64,000 bases of DNA from Alphaproteobacteria bacterium (GTDB taxonomy: Bacteria > Pseudomonadota > Alphaproteobacteria > UBA8366). Both the position numbers and the translations under genes were made by a program. Below are positions 8,464-16,484 of the stretch, in pieces (the first letter of the stretch is position 1; each line of letters opens with the position of its first letter). The stretch covers positions 186,001 to 250,000 of the forward strand of contig JANQKC010000035.1 of NCBI GenBank assembly GCA_028281325.1, written 5' to 3'. The notes beneath the pieces are model-generated. The model searched no databases and was not told where the DNA came from. It saw only the letters and a program-made list of their open reading frames with translations.

Positions 8464-8488
8464 GGCTGCGCCGCGCCACGGCGGAGCC
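8464..8488 (+). terminator. Stem-loop after the porin gene, weak terminator candidate
   Basis: GGCTGCGCCG and CGGCGGAGCC form a 9-bp stem with one mismatch and a 5-nt loop, 18 nt after the porin stop. There is no T-run, so it may act with Rho or only as a 3' end protector. Confidence 0.35.
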
Positions 8489-8537
8489 ACATCTACGTTA
8501 ACACCTACCGCAGCGTAAGCTGCATCCTCCCCAACGG

Positions 8538-9197
8538 TCAGACCACCTCGTCTTCGCGCGAGGTGGTCTCTCCGTACCGCTTGAGGGCGGGCTCCTTGAG
8601 ACCTTCGAACGACTTCGCCACCATCGGCTGGGTGCGGCGGTTCTCCCGCTCGAACAGGCTGTTGCCCTGCAGGTCGCTCTCGACCAGGAAGGGGCCGAAA
8701 TTCTCCACCTCCAGGACCCAGATCGCCTGGGCGATGCCAAGCTCGTCGAGCCACAGCACATCCTTCACCCGCGTGATGCCCCGGCCGAGCAACGCCCCGG
8801 TGCCATAGCCGACCGTGGTCAGGTAGATCGCCTTGTTGGGCACGAAGTACTTGCGGTAGTCCTCTTCGGACATGCCGCCTTTGCCCATGATGATCTTGAC
8901 GCCCGACAACTCGAACCATTCGGTCAGCCACTTGGCGAACCGGAAACTCGCCGTCGCGGTCACCGCGCCGATGTTATACGTCCCGTCCGGCCGCACCGCC
9001 GCCGCGGGCGAGCAATGGAAGGTCACATTCGTCAATGCCTTCAGATCGACCGGCGGCTTGATGCCTTCGCCGATCGCGCGGTTATAGACCCCTTCCCGCC
9101 CGGTATAGACGATCCCGTCCAGGTAGACCGCGTCGCCCAACTCCAAGCCTTCGAGGTCTTCGTCGGTGATCGGCGTCTTCAAGCGAACTTTTCTCAT
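8538..9197 (-). CDS. Class I fumarase / L(+)-tartrate dehydratase, beta subunit
   Basis: 219 residues, the length of separate beta subunits. Starting at ATG 9197 gives MRKVRLKTPITDEDLEGLELGD-type sequence typical of the family and a 4-nt ATGA overlap with the alpha gene, indicating translational coupling. The CSPAAA and KIIMGKGGMSEE segments are typical of this C-terminal hydro-lyase domain. With the alpha subunit it should form a [4Fe-4S] hydro-lyase that hydrates fumarate to malate, or acts on tartrate or a related diacid. It is last in a six-gene operon. An 11-bp inverted repeat overlaps its 3' end. Confidence 0.9.
   Translation of the reverse strand: MRKVRLKTPITDEDLEGLELGDAVYLDGIVYTGREGVYNRAIGEGIKPPVDLKALTNVTFHCSPAAAVRPDGTYNIGAVTATASFRFAKWLTEWFELSGVKIIMGKGGMSEEDYRKYFVPNKAIYLTTVGYGTGALLGRGITRVKDVLWLDELGIAQAIWVLEVENFGPFLVESDLQGNSLFERENRRTQPMVAKSFEGLKEPALKRYGETTSREDEVV
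8540..8569. repeat. 11-bp perfect inverted repeat at the operon 3' end
   Basis: AGACCACCTCG and CGAGGTGGTCT flank an 8-nt loop. The repeat covers the last codons of the beta-subunit gene and part of its stop region. It would form a stable hairpin in RNA from either strand, but neither direction shows a T-run. Confidence 0.6.
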
Positions 9198-10156
9198 CCC
9201 GCGGCCCTCGCCGTTTCGCTGGTTGACCAATCGATCGTGTCACGCCGCATATAGGGCGTGAACCACTGCGGATCGGTGCGGTACTCGATGCCGCCATCAG
9301 CATGCAGCCGCGCCGTCGCCCGGCGCGACGACAGGCAGAAACTGTGCACGCTCATCGGCATGCCGCCGGTATGCGTGTAGCCGACCTCGATATGGCAATC
9401 GATCACCATGGACTTGCCCACGAAACCCATCGGCCCCATGCCGATATTGTTACCCATCTCTTTCAACTCGGCTTCGAGCGCAGCAATCTCCGGATCGGGG
9501 TTCGCCTCGCCGACAGTGCGCAAGCAGGCCGCCTGCTTGCCGAGCGTCATGGAAATGTCCTTGCTGCCGCCGAGACCGACGCCCATGATCGCCGGCTGAC
9601 AGGCCAGTCCCCGGCGTCCGAATTCATACAACACGTCCAGGAAAAACTTCTTGATGCCGTCGACGCCGTCGCCCGGGAACAGCATACGGTAGTCGCTGCC
9701 GAACAAGCCGCCCTTGTGCACCGAGGTAATGTCGATCCAATCCGCATCCGGTTCGAAGGTGAACTCGATCTCGGGCGCGTTGATGCCGACATTATTGTTG
9801 TTATCATGCCGCGTGAGTGGGTGGACCCGGTTCGGTCGCAATGGAATCTCGTAGGTCGCCTCCGCCGTCGCCTTCCGCAGCATGTGCTCCAACGCGACGA
9901 AGCCGCCTTCGACCTGCGCTTCGTTCCCAGCCTTGACAAAATAGCGCGGCACGCCGGTATCGGCGCACATCGCGCGGCGGTCTTCCTCGGCGGCATCCCA
10001 GTTTTCCAGCATCGATTGCAGGACGAAGCGGCTCAGTTCCTCTTCCTCCTCCTCGACCATCTGTTGGATGCCGTCTTTGTAGTCGCGCGGGATTTCAATC
10101 GCCGCACGGCTCATGATTTCCTTTCCCGCTTCGAGAATCTTGTCTTTCCTGATCAT
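9194..10156 (-). CDS. Class I fumarase / L(+)-tartrate dehydratase, alpha subunit
   Basis: 320 residues from ATG 10156, which has AAGGGGTG upstream; longer in-frame starts lack support. Three cysteines spaced like the cluster ligands of class I fumarases are visible: Cys64 (CADTG), Cys186 (ACQPAIMGVGLGGSKD) and Cys274 (HSFC). The GGMPMSVHSFC segment is also family-typical. It carries the [4Fe-4S] cluster that polarises the substrate hydroxyl. The gene follows the flavoprotein gene by 13 nt and overlaps the beta gene by 4 nt. Fumarate produced or consumed by the reductase complex is the natural substrate, but tartrate cannot be excluded. Confidence 0.9.
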   Translation of the reverse strand: MIRKDKILEAGKEIMSRAAIEIPRDYKDGIQQMVEEEEEELSRFVLQSMLENWDAAEEDRRAMCADTGVPRYFVKAGNEAQVEGGFVALEHMLRKATAEATYEIPLRPNRVHPLTRHDNNNNVGINAPEIEFTFEPDADWIDITSVHKGGLFGSDYRMLFPGDGVDGIKKFFLDVLYEFGRRGLACQPAIMGVGLGGSKDISMTLGKQAACLRTVGEANPDPEIAALEAELKEMGNNIGMGPMGFVGKSMVIDCHIEVGYTHTGGMPMSVHSFCLSSRRATARLHADGGIEYRTDPQWFTPYMRRDTIDWSTSETARAAG

Positions 10157-10169
10157 GGGCGCACCCCTT

Positions 10170-11903
10170 TTAGTCGGCGGCGTCTTCGGCCAGTAGCGTC
10201 TCGCCCGGCCGGATTCGCGTGAAGGCAACGGGAACCGTATCAATCGAAATGGCATCGCCGTCGCGGCGAACAACCGTATTGGCGGAGGTCTCCAAGTCAC
10301 GGGTTTCCGGAAAATCCTCCCGGAAATGGGCGCCGCGGGAATCCTCGCGCGCCAAGGCCGCCATCGCGATGGCCCGGCTGACCAGGATCTGGCTGTCCAG
10401 GTTCATCCAATCGTGCCAGGTAAGATTGAAAGCGCGGCTGCTATCCGCCAATCCGATCGACCGCAGGTCGTTTTCCAATTCGTCGAGACCGGCAAGCCCC
10501 CTATTCAAGCTCTCGGCCGTCCGGGTGATGCCGACCTCCTCCCACATCAGGTCATAGAGCCGCAGCCGCAGGTCGGTGACACTGCCGCTGTTGTTCGAGA
10601 ACGGCGTGAGGCATCGCGAGATCGTTTCTTCGATCACCGCCTCGTCGGGGTCGGAAAACGCGCCGTCGCGGCGCACCCAAGGAGCCATGGTATCCCCGGC
10701 GACGCCGCCGAAGACGGTCGAGTTCGCGACGCCGTTGCCGCCGAGACGGTTCGCGCCATGCGCCCCGCCCGCATCCTCGCCTGCGACGAACACGCCCGGA
10801 ATGTCGGTGAAACAGTTCTCGTCGAACTTGATCCCGCCCATCATGTAATGCGCCGTCGGCACCACCTCGACGAGGCCGCCGACGAGATCGAATCCGACAT
10901 CGCGGCAGCGGTCGACCATGCCCTTGAACTGCTGCACGACCATCTTCGGATCGAGATGCGCCATGGTGATGTAGAGCCCGCCGTTCGCCGCGGTCCGGCC
11001 CTGTTTCATCATCTCGTACATGGCGCGGCTGACGATGTCGCGGGTCGCCCGTTCGCCGCGCTCGTCGAATTCGTGCATGAAGCGCTGCTCGTTGCCGTCC
11101 AGGAGGTACCCGCCGGCGCCGCGGAGGCCTTCCTCGATGATCGTGCCGGTGATGCGCGTGTCCTCGCCCGCGACCAACCCGGTCGGATGGAACTGCACCA
11201 TCTCCATGTCGATCAGCGGCAGGCCCGCCCGCAAGGCCATCGCCATGCCGTCGCAAGACTTGTCGCCCGACGGCGTATGGAACTTGTACATGGTGGGCCC
11301 GCCGCCGGTGCCGATCATCACCGCCTTGGCCTGCACCATATGGAAGTCGCCGGTCTGCATGTTGATCATCAACACGCCGGCAATCCGCTTCCCGTCGGTG
11401 GACGGCACCAAGGCCACTGCCCGGTGCTCTTCCATACGGTGGATGCCGCGGCCCCAGACCTGTTCGGCGAGACGGCTGATTATTTCGATGCCGGTCAGGC
11501 TTCCCTTATGCACCGTGCGGTCGAAGGTTTGGCCCGCGAAGGCCTTCTGATGGATCGTGCCGTCCGGGTTGCGGTCAAAGAAGCAACCCATGTCGTTTTC
11601 CAACTCGTGGATGCGTTCGATCGCCAGGTTGACGAGTTTCCAGGAAATCTCCTGATGGTTCAGCCATTTGCCGCCGAGGATCGTGTCCATGAAATGGCGC
11701 TCGACCGAGTCTTCGGCCGCGATCGCGACATTGTACCCGCCCTGCACCATGCGCGTGCAGCCGCATTTCCCCAAAAGCCCCTTGACCGCGATCGTGATCG
11801 ACAGGTCGGGGTCGGCCTTGTGGGCATGCAGCGCCGCGAACAGTCCGGCGCCACCGCTGCCCAGGATCAGAATATCGGTTTTCGAGCGTGTGATCTCGAC
11901 CAT
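10170..11903 (-). CDS. Fumarate reductase/succinate dehydrogenase-like flavoprotein subunit
   Basis: 577 residues. The FAD dinucleotide fold is at ILGSGGAGLFAA (11-22). Active-site residues of the family are present: His239 (QFHPTG), Glu257/258, Arg288 (TRD), His352 (AHYMMGG) and Arg386 (GANRLGGNG). The histidine that binds FAD covalently in typical enzymes (HTxxAQGG) is replaced by Cys49 in GCTRMVQGGYN, so the flavin is probably not attached in the usual way. Such enzymes tend to favour fumarate reduction or other substrates. It sits in an operon with an iron-sulfur subunit and two membrane subunits. Confidence 0.9.
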   Translation of the reverse strand: MVEITRSKTDILILGSGGAGLFAALHAHKADPDLSITIAVKGLLGKCGCTRMVQGGYNVAIAAEDSVERHFMDTILGGKWLNHQEISWKLVNLAIERIHELENDMGCFFDRNPDGTIHQKAFAGQTFDRTVHKGSLTGIEIISRLAEQVWGRGIHRMEEHRAVALVPSTDGKRIAGVLMINMQTGDFHMVQAKAVMIGTGGGPTMYKFHTPSGDKSCDGMAMALRAGLPLIDMEMVQFHPTGLVAGEDTRITGTIIEEGLRGAGGYLLDGNEQRFMHEFDERGERATRDIVSRAMYEMMKQGRTAANGGLYITMAHLDPKMVVQQFKGMVDRCRDVGFDLVGGLVEVVPTAHYMMGGIKFDENCFTDIPGVFVAGEDAGGAHGANRLGGNGVANSTVFGGVAGDTMAPWVRRDGAFSDPDEAVIEETISRCLTPFSNNSGSVTDLRLRLYDLMWEEVGITRTAESLNRGLAGLDELENDLRSIGLADSSRAFNLTWHDWMNLDSQILVSRAIAMAALAREDSRGAHFREDFPETRDLETSANTVVRRDGDAISIDTVPVAFTRIRPGETLLAEDAAD

Positions 11904-11922
11904 GGTCTATCCAACCGTTTCT

Positions 11923-12270
11923 TTAATAAGCGCGGAGCAGGAAAACGAGCCCGACCATGAGCGCAAACCCGCTGGCGGCGGCGATCAGTGTCTTCTGCCA
12001 ATCGCGCCACGGCAAGAATTCCAACGCGAGAAGGCGAAGTCCGCCGGCCATGTGAATTGCCAACAGGATCACCAACCCCGTCTCGGCGATCTTCACCATC
12101 GGATATTCGGTCCACCGCAGGAAGCTATCGAGCGCCGCCTCGCCTTTGAGCGCCAACGCCAGGACATAAAAATGCGCCGGCAGGAACAGCGCCAGTCCCA
12201 AACCCGAGACCCGGTGCAGGACGAAGGCCCAATAGGTCGGGTGGTTGCGGGTCGGCCAGTTGCGATTCAT
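11923..12270 (-). CDS. Membrane anchor subunit, SdhC-like (cytochrome b type)
   Basis: 115 residues from ATG 12270, giving a 4-nt overlap with the preceding subunit gene. Three hydrophobic segments lie at about 18-40, 58-80 and 90-113. The segment HRVSGLGLALFLPAHF near residue 18 matches the HRxSG motif of SdhC, which in the family contributes to quinone and heme binding. IHMAGGLRLL near residue 70 provides another candidate heme-ligand His. It would anchor the flavoprotein and iron-sulfur subunits to the inner membrane and exchange electrons with quinone. Confidence 0.82.
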   Translation of the reverse strand: MNRNWPTRNHPTYWAFVLHRVSGLGLALFLPAHFYVLALALKGEAALDSFLRWTEYPMVKIAETGLVILLAIHMAGGLRLLALEFLPWRDWQKTLIAAASGFALMVGLVFLLRAY

Positions 12271-12602
12271 GTCACCGCCCCCACCGCCCGGAAGCCCATG
12301 ACCAGGATCATGAGGCAGAACGCGCTGGCCGCAACATCGAGCGACCGGCCGCGCCAGGCGGTCATTTCCCGTAGGATCGTGCGCAGGCCAATCGCCCCGT
12401 GCACCGCCGCGGCGGCGACGAACAACCCGTAGAAACCCGCCCACAGGATACTGCCTTCGGTGCGGCCCAGTATCTCAGCGGCGGTCAAGCCATCGCGGAT
12501 CGCATAGATGATCGTCGCGATGTGAACGATGACCAAAGGCGCCAGAACCATCGCGCTTAGCCGTTGCGCGACGTAGAGCCACAGCTCGATACGGCCGCTC
12601 AT
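12267..12602 (-). CDS. Second membrane anchor subunit, SdhC/SdhD-like
   Basis: 111 residues with three hydrophobic segments (about 13-35, 52-75 and 88-108). AQRLSAMVLAPLVIVHI near the N-terminus resembles the quinone-site helix of anchor subunits, and VHGAIGLRTIL supplies a further His. It overlaps the iron-sulfur gene by 4 nt and the other anchor gene by 4 nt. Two small anchors plus two catalytic subunits is the four-subunit arrangement of type C/D complexes. Which of the two is the true SdhC equivalent is uncertain. Confidence 0.78.
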   Translation of the reverse strand: MSGRIELWLYVAQRLSAMVLAPLVIVHIATIIYAIRDGLTAAEILGRTEGSILWAGFYGLFVAAAAVHGAIGLRTILREMTAWRGRSLDVAASAFCLMILVMGFRAVGAVT

Positions 12603-13333
12603 AGATCGCCCTTGAGCGCCGCCGTCATCGTCGCGCGCTTCAATCCGGCGATCGACGCGGTGGGATTCAGGCTTTTCGGGCAGTACCGCGTGCAGTTCTG
12701 ATGACTATGGCAGGCATGACATCCTGCATCGACGGCGACCGCGGCCAGATGCCCTTTGCGGTCCGCGTCGCGCACGTCATTGACCAATGTCCAAGCCCGG
12801 TTCAGTTGGGCTGGACCAAGATAGTCGGGATTCCAGGCCACCACGTCGCAAGCGGCGTAACAGACACCGCAACCGATGCATTCGATGCCCGCGCTCGCCG
12901 CCGCGCGTTCCTTGCTTTCCGGGGAGACTTCGGCGAATTCCTGCGACCCGGGCTGGCTCGGCTCGAAGCGGCCGCCGGCCTTCTGCCATTTGTCGAAGAA
13001 AACGGTCATGTCGGTGACCAAGTCCTTGATCACCGGCAGGTTGCGCAACGGCTGAAGCCGGATCTTGCCGTCCTTCAAGACCTTGGACGCGTGCGTGCGG
13101 CAGGTCCAGCGCGGCGCGCCGTTTACCATCATGGCGCAGGACCCGCACATCCCGATCCGGCAGGCGAAACGGTAGGAGACCGTCGGGTCGATGCGCCGTT
13201 GGATATACGTCACCACATCGAGAATCGTCTGTTTTTCTTCGTGCGGAACCGAAAAGCTATCGAAATGGCCGTCCTCGCGGCCTCGCCAGATTTCAACCGT
13301 GATGGTCGCCCCGGCCTTGGTCTGTTCGGACAA
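12599..13333 (-). CDS. Fumarate reductase/succinate dehydrogenase-like iron-sulfur subunit
   Basis: 244 residues starting at TTG 13333, chosen because AGGGAGGAA lies directly upstream and no suitable ATG exists. The [2Fe-2S] ligands are Cys58, Cys63, Cys66 and Cys78 (CRIGMCGSC...C). The ferredoxin-like part has CIGCGVCYAAC (152-162) and CHACHSHQNCTRYCPK (205-220), which bind the other clusters. The subunit wires the flavin to the membrane quinone site. As first gene of the operon it defines the promoter region 13334-13507, shared with the divergent dioxygenase gene. Confidence 0.9.
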   Translation of the reverse strand: MSEQTKAGATITVEIWRGREDGHFDSFSVPHEEKQTILDVVTYIQRRIDPTVSYRFACRIGMCGSCAMMVNGAPRWTCRTHASKVLKDGKIRLQPLRNLPVIKDLVTDMTVFFDKWQKAGGRFEPSQPGSQEFAEVSPESKERAAASAGIECIGCGVCYAACDVVAWNPDYLGPAQLNRAWTLVNDVRDADRKGHLAAVAVDAGCHACHSHQNCTRYCPKSLNPTASIAGLKRATMTAALKGDL

Positions 13334-13447
13334 AATTCCTCCCTGGCGCTGCGCGACGCCACCTTTCCACGTCGATGCCTTGGCACTGAGTATGAGCCGT
13401 TGACGCCTGCCGGCAAGCCACGCCCGGCAGATTATTTGTCGCCGACA

Positions 13448-13476
13448 TTGACCCACCGGTCAAATCGTCGACAATA
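13448..13476 (+). promoter_or_regulatory. Promoter and palindromic operator upstream of the first TauD-like gene
   Basis: TTGACC (13448-13453) is followed after 16 nt by GACAAT, a passable sigma70 promoter about 30 nt before the gene. The -35 element is one arm of a perfect 6-4-6 palindrome, TTGACC-CACC-GGTCAA (13448-13463), so a repressor bound there would block the promoter. Confidence 0.45.
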
Positions 13477-13507
13477 AAGTCAACAATGTTTCGGGAGGTC
13501 AACCACC

Positions 13508-14365
13508 ATGGCGCTTGAAATCAATCGTCTCGGCGGCGCGCTCGGCGCGGAGTTACGCGGCCTCGACCTGTCCGAGCCCCTTGGCGGCAACCTTCTCGAA
13601 ACCGTCCGGCAGGCCTTCATCGACCATTCCGTGTTGGTTTTTCGCGACCAAACCCTGTCGCCCGAGGAACTGGTCGCGTTCAGCGGATTGTTCGGCGAAC
13701 CGGTGCCTCATCTCCTCGAAGGGTTTCAGCACGAGGAAAATCCGAAGGTCTTTTTGGTCTCGAACAAACAGGAAGACGGCAAGCCCAAGGGCGCAATCTA
13801 CGCCGGCCAATACTGGCACTCGGACCTGTCCTACATGCCGTTGCCGGCGCTCGGATCGATGCTGAATGCGGTGGAAATCCCGAAGGCGGGCGGCGACACC
13901 ATGTTCGCCAATATGTACCTGGCCTATGAAACGTTGTCGGACACGATGAAAACGCTCATCGCCGATCTACAGGCCGTGCATGACTACACGCACGCCTACG
14001 ACACGGTGTTTTCCAAACTGCCGGGCCGGCCGCCGATGACCGAGGCGGAAAAAGCGAAGGTGCCGCCGGTGACGCACCCGATCGTTCGGACTCACCCGGA
14101 CTCCGGGCGAAAAGCCCTCTACGTAAACCCGGGCTTCACCGCCGGCGTCGTCGGCATGACGGAAGACGAAAGCCGGGCGATTCTCGATTTCCTGTTCACC
14201 CATGCGACCCGCCCCGAGTTCATCTATCGGCACCAATGGCAACCGCGCGACCTTGTGTTCTGGGACAACCGCTGCCTGATGCACCGCGCCGTCGCGGACT
14301 ACGACATGGCCGAAGCCCGCCATATGCATAGGGCAACGATCCAGGGGGACGCGCCTTTCGCGTGA
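13508..14365 (+). CDS. TauD/TfdA-family Fe(II)/2-oxoglutarate dioxygenase (first copy)
   Basis: 285 residues, typical length. The facial triad is His104 and Asp106 (YWHSDLSY) and His259 (NRCLMHRA), with Arg271/Arg275 near the C-terminus for 2-oxoglutarate. GGGAGG lies 7 nt before the ATG. Family enzymes hydroxylate and cleave taurine, sulfonates, aryloxyalkanoates, carnitine precursors and others, producing succinate and CO2. It precedes an ABC importer and is a paralogue of the dioxygenase at 18364: both share HPIVRTHP-SGRKAL and FWDNR. The substrate is probably what the importer brings in; taurine itself is not proven. Confidence 0.9.
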   Translation: MALEINRLGGALGAELRGLDLSEPLGGNLLETVRQAFIDHSVLVFRDQTLSPEELVAFSGLFGEPVPHLLEGFQHEENPKVFLVSNKQEDGKPKGAIYAGQYWHSDLSYMPLPALGSMLNAVEIPKAGGDTMFANMYLAYETLSDTMKTLIADLQAVHDYTHAYDTVFSKLPGRPPMTEAEKAKVPPVTHPIVRTHPDSGRKALYVNPGFTAGVVGMTEDESRAILDFLFTHATRPEFIYRHQWQPRDLVFWDNRCLMHRAVADYDMAEARHMHRATIQGDAPFA

Positions 14366-14460
14366 TTATTTTCGCGCGCCCCACGCCCTTTTTAGAACAA
14401 AATGCTGCTTTTTCTCGTCTGAACCGGCGTCAAAGTGAAGTTTTCCATTTACGACAGATG

Positions 14461-14470
14461 ACAATATTGT
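14461..14470. promoter_or_regulatory. Palindrome and hairpins in the leader of the ABC operon
   Basis: ACAATATTGT is a perfect 10-bp palindrome in the 243-bp gap before the binding-protein gene. Downstream, ACCGAT-CC-ATCGGT (14548-14561) and TTGCTGC-ACGA-GCAGCAA (14561-14579) could form hairpins close to the ribosome binding site at 14597. Regulatory meaning is unproven. Confidence 0.3.
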
Positions 14471-14608
14471 TCACAATCAACCAACGGTTTCCAAAACGCA
14501 CGATGCTCATCGCGCGCCCAAAAAAGACACAATGGAAAATATTGGGGACCGATCCATCGGTTGCTGCACGAAGCAGCAACAAAAAACTCATGCTTAGGGA
14601 GGCATTTT

Positions 14609-15625
14609 ATGAAGCGCTCTACCCTCACGAAAGTCATCGCCGGTCCGGCAGTGGCGGCCTTGGTTGCAGCCGGGGCCGCGACGTCCGCCAGCGCAGAGAC
14701 CGATACCGTCAAGATGGCCCAGCAATTCGGACTCCTCTACGTGCCGCTGCACGTGGTGATGGAGTTCGGCCTGATCGAAAAGCACGCGAAGAAGCAAGGC
14801 ATCCCCGCACCGAAGATTCAAATGTTCAAGATCAGCGGCGGCGCCAACATCAACAAGGCATTGCTCGCCAACACGATCGACTTCGGCGCGCATGGCGTCG
14901 GCCCGGCCCTGAAACTTTGGGGTCGGACGAAGGGCCGCTTCAAGGTCGCCATCAGCATGGCGAACATGCCGTTGAAGCTGAACACCAACGATCCGAACGT
15001 GAAGACGGTCGAGGATTACCTCACCATTAAGAACCACAAGATCGCCACGCCGGCGGCCAAAGTGTCGATCCAAGCCGTGACGCTGCAGATGTTTGCCGCG
15101 GAAAAATGGGGCGACGCGGAGAAGCTCGATCACCTGGTCGTGTCGATGAAACATCCGATCGCCCTCGCCGCGTTGATGTCCGGCGGTCAGACGGTGAAAA
15201 GCCATTTTGCGACCCTGCCGTATTCCTATCAGCAACTGCAGACCGACAAAATCCGCACCATCATCACCTCCTACGACATTCTGGGCGGCGAGCACTCGGT
15301 GCTGGTGATGAGCACGAGCGAAAAGTTCCGTAAGGACAATCCGAAGACCTACGCCGCGGTGATCGACGCCTATCGCGAATCCTATGCCTGGATCAAAGCG
15401 AACCCGGAGAAGGCCGCCGAGGTCTTCATCAAGTACACCAAGTCCAAGCTGAAGCCAGACCTGGTGAAGGCGCTGCTCACGGATCCGAAAGAAATCACCT
15501 ATTCGGAACTGCCGCAGCACACGATGAAATACGCCAGCTTCCTGCACAAGATCGGCGATATTCCGCAGGCGAAGAGTTGGAAAGACTACTACATGCCGAA
15601 CAGCCACGGCTTGAACGGCGGCTAA
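14609..15625 (+). CDS. ABC transporter periplasmic substrate-binding protein (NitT/TauT type)
   Basis: 338 residues. ATG 14609 has GGGAGG 6 nt upstream and begins a signal peptide ending near ATSASA (residue 28). The mature part is an NMT1/SsuA-like binding protein: VKMAQQFGLLYVPLHVVMEFGL, ISGGANINKALLANTIDFGAHG and EHSVLVMSTSEKF follow the family pattern. It captures the ligand in the periplasm for the importer encoded by the next three genes; the ATPase gene follows after 7 nt. NitT/TauT systems import nitrate, taurine, sulfonates, cyanate, thiamine precursors or aromatic acids. The flanking dioxygenases argue for a sulfonate or other organic acid. Confidence 0.9.
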   Translation: MKRSTLTKVIAGPAVAALVAAGAATSASAETDTVKMAQQFGLLYVPLHVVMEFGLIEKHAKKQGIPAPKIQMFKISGGANINKALLANTIDFGAHGVGPALKLWGRTKGRFKVAISMANMPLKLNTNDPNVKTVEDYLTIKNHKIATPAAKVSIQAVTLQMFAAEKWGDAEKLDHLVVSMKHPIALAALMSGGQTVKSHFATLPYSYQQLQTDKIRTIITSYDILGGEHSVLVMSTSEKFRKDNPKTYAAVIDAYRESYAWIKANPEKAAEVFIKYTKSKLKPDLVKALLTDPKEITYSELPQHTMKYASFLHKIGDIPQAKSWKDYYMPNSHGLNGG

Positions 15626-15632
15626 GTCGAAG

Positions 15633-16484
15633 ATGCCTTCAGAGGTAATGACGACCGGAGCGGCGGACGCAACGTCCGCCGCTTCTAAGCCGAACGCCCC
15701 GATCCTCGACGTCGAGGGCGTCACGATTCAGTACAAGACAAAGGAGCATTTGATTACGGCGACCTATCGGGTCGACTTCCAGGTCTTTGAGGCCGACCGT
15801 TTCGTCATCCTCGGACCGTCGGGTTGCGGTAAATCGACATTGCTCAAAGCCGTCGCCGGCTACCTTCACCCCGTCGAGGGCGAGATGCGGCTAAACGGCA
15901 CCAGCGTCACGGAGCCGGGTCCGGACCGCGTGATGGTGTTCCAGGAATTCGATCAGCTCCTGCCGTGGAAGACGGTGAAGGAGAACATCACCTTCGCGCT
16001 GCTGAACGGTGGACGTTGCGCCAGCAAGAACGAAGCCAACGACATCGCCATGGAGTATATCCAGAAGGTCAAGCTGGATCGCTTCGAGGACACCTACCCG
16101 CACATGCTTTCGGGCGGCATGAAGCAGCGCGTCGCGATCGCACGCGGCATGGCGATGGAACCGGCGATCCTGCTTATGGACGAACCGTTCGCGGCGCTCG
16201 ACGCCCTGACGCGCCGCCAGATGCAGGAAGAACTGCTCGCGTTGTGGGAGGACACGAAGTTTACCGTGCTCTTCGTCACGCATTCGATCGAGGAAGCGGT
16301 GATCGTCGGCAGCCGAATTCTCATCATGTCGCCCCATCCGGGACAGGTGAAAGCGGAACTGAACGCGCACGACCATTCGCACGCGACGATCGGCGAAGAC
16401 GGCTTCGCCGAACTGCAGTCGAAGATCCATAACATGATCTTCGCCGACCGCGTTCTCGAAGACGAGGTAGTCAACCATGGCTGA
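15633..16484 (+). CDS. ABC transporter ATP-binding protein (NitT/TauT type)
   Basis: 283 residues. Walker A is GPSGCGKST (about 60-68), the signature is LSGGMKQR (about 151-158), and Walker B is LLMDEPFAALD. The H-loop His is in VTHSIEEA. It powers the importer whose permeases follow. The gene overlaps the first permease gene by 8 nt. An N-terminal extension rich in Ala and Thr precedes the nucleotide-binding domain; ATG 15648 is an alternative internal start. Confidence 0.94.
   Translation: MPSEVMTTGAADATSAASKPNAPILDVEGVTIQYKTKEHLITATYRVDFQVFEADRFVILGPSGCGKSTLLKAVAGYLHPVEGEMRLNGTSVTEPGPDRVMVFQEFDQLLPWKTVKENITFALLNGGRCASKNEANDIAMEYIQKVKLDRFEDTYPHMLSGGMKQRVAIARGMAMEPAILLMDEPFAALDALTRRQMQEELLALWEDTKFTVLFVTHSIEEAVIVGSRILIMSPHPGQVKAELNAHDHSHATIGEDGFAELQSKIHNMIFADRVLEDEVVNHG

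Noticed and set aside
14548-14579. Riboswitch in front of the ABC binding-protein gene
   Set aside because: Two short hairpins are present but no known aptamer core was recognised, so I list only the palindrome.
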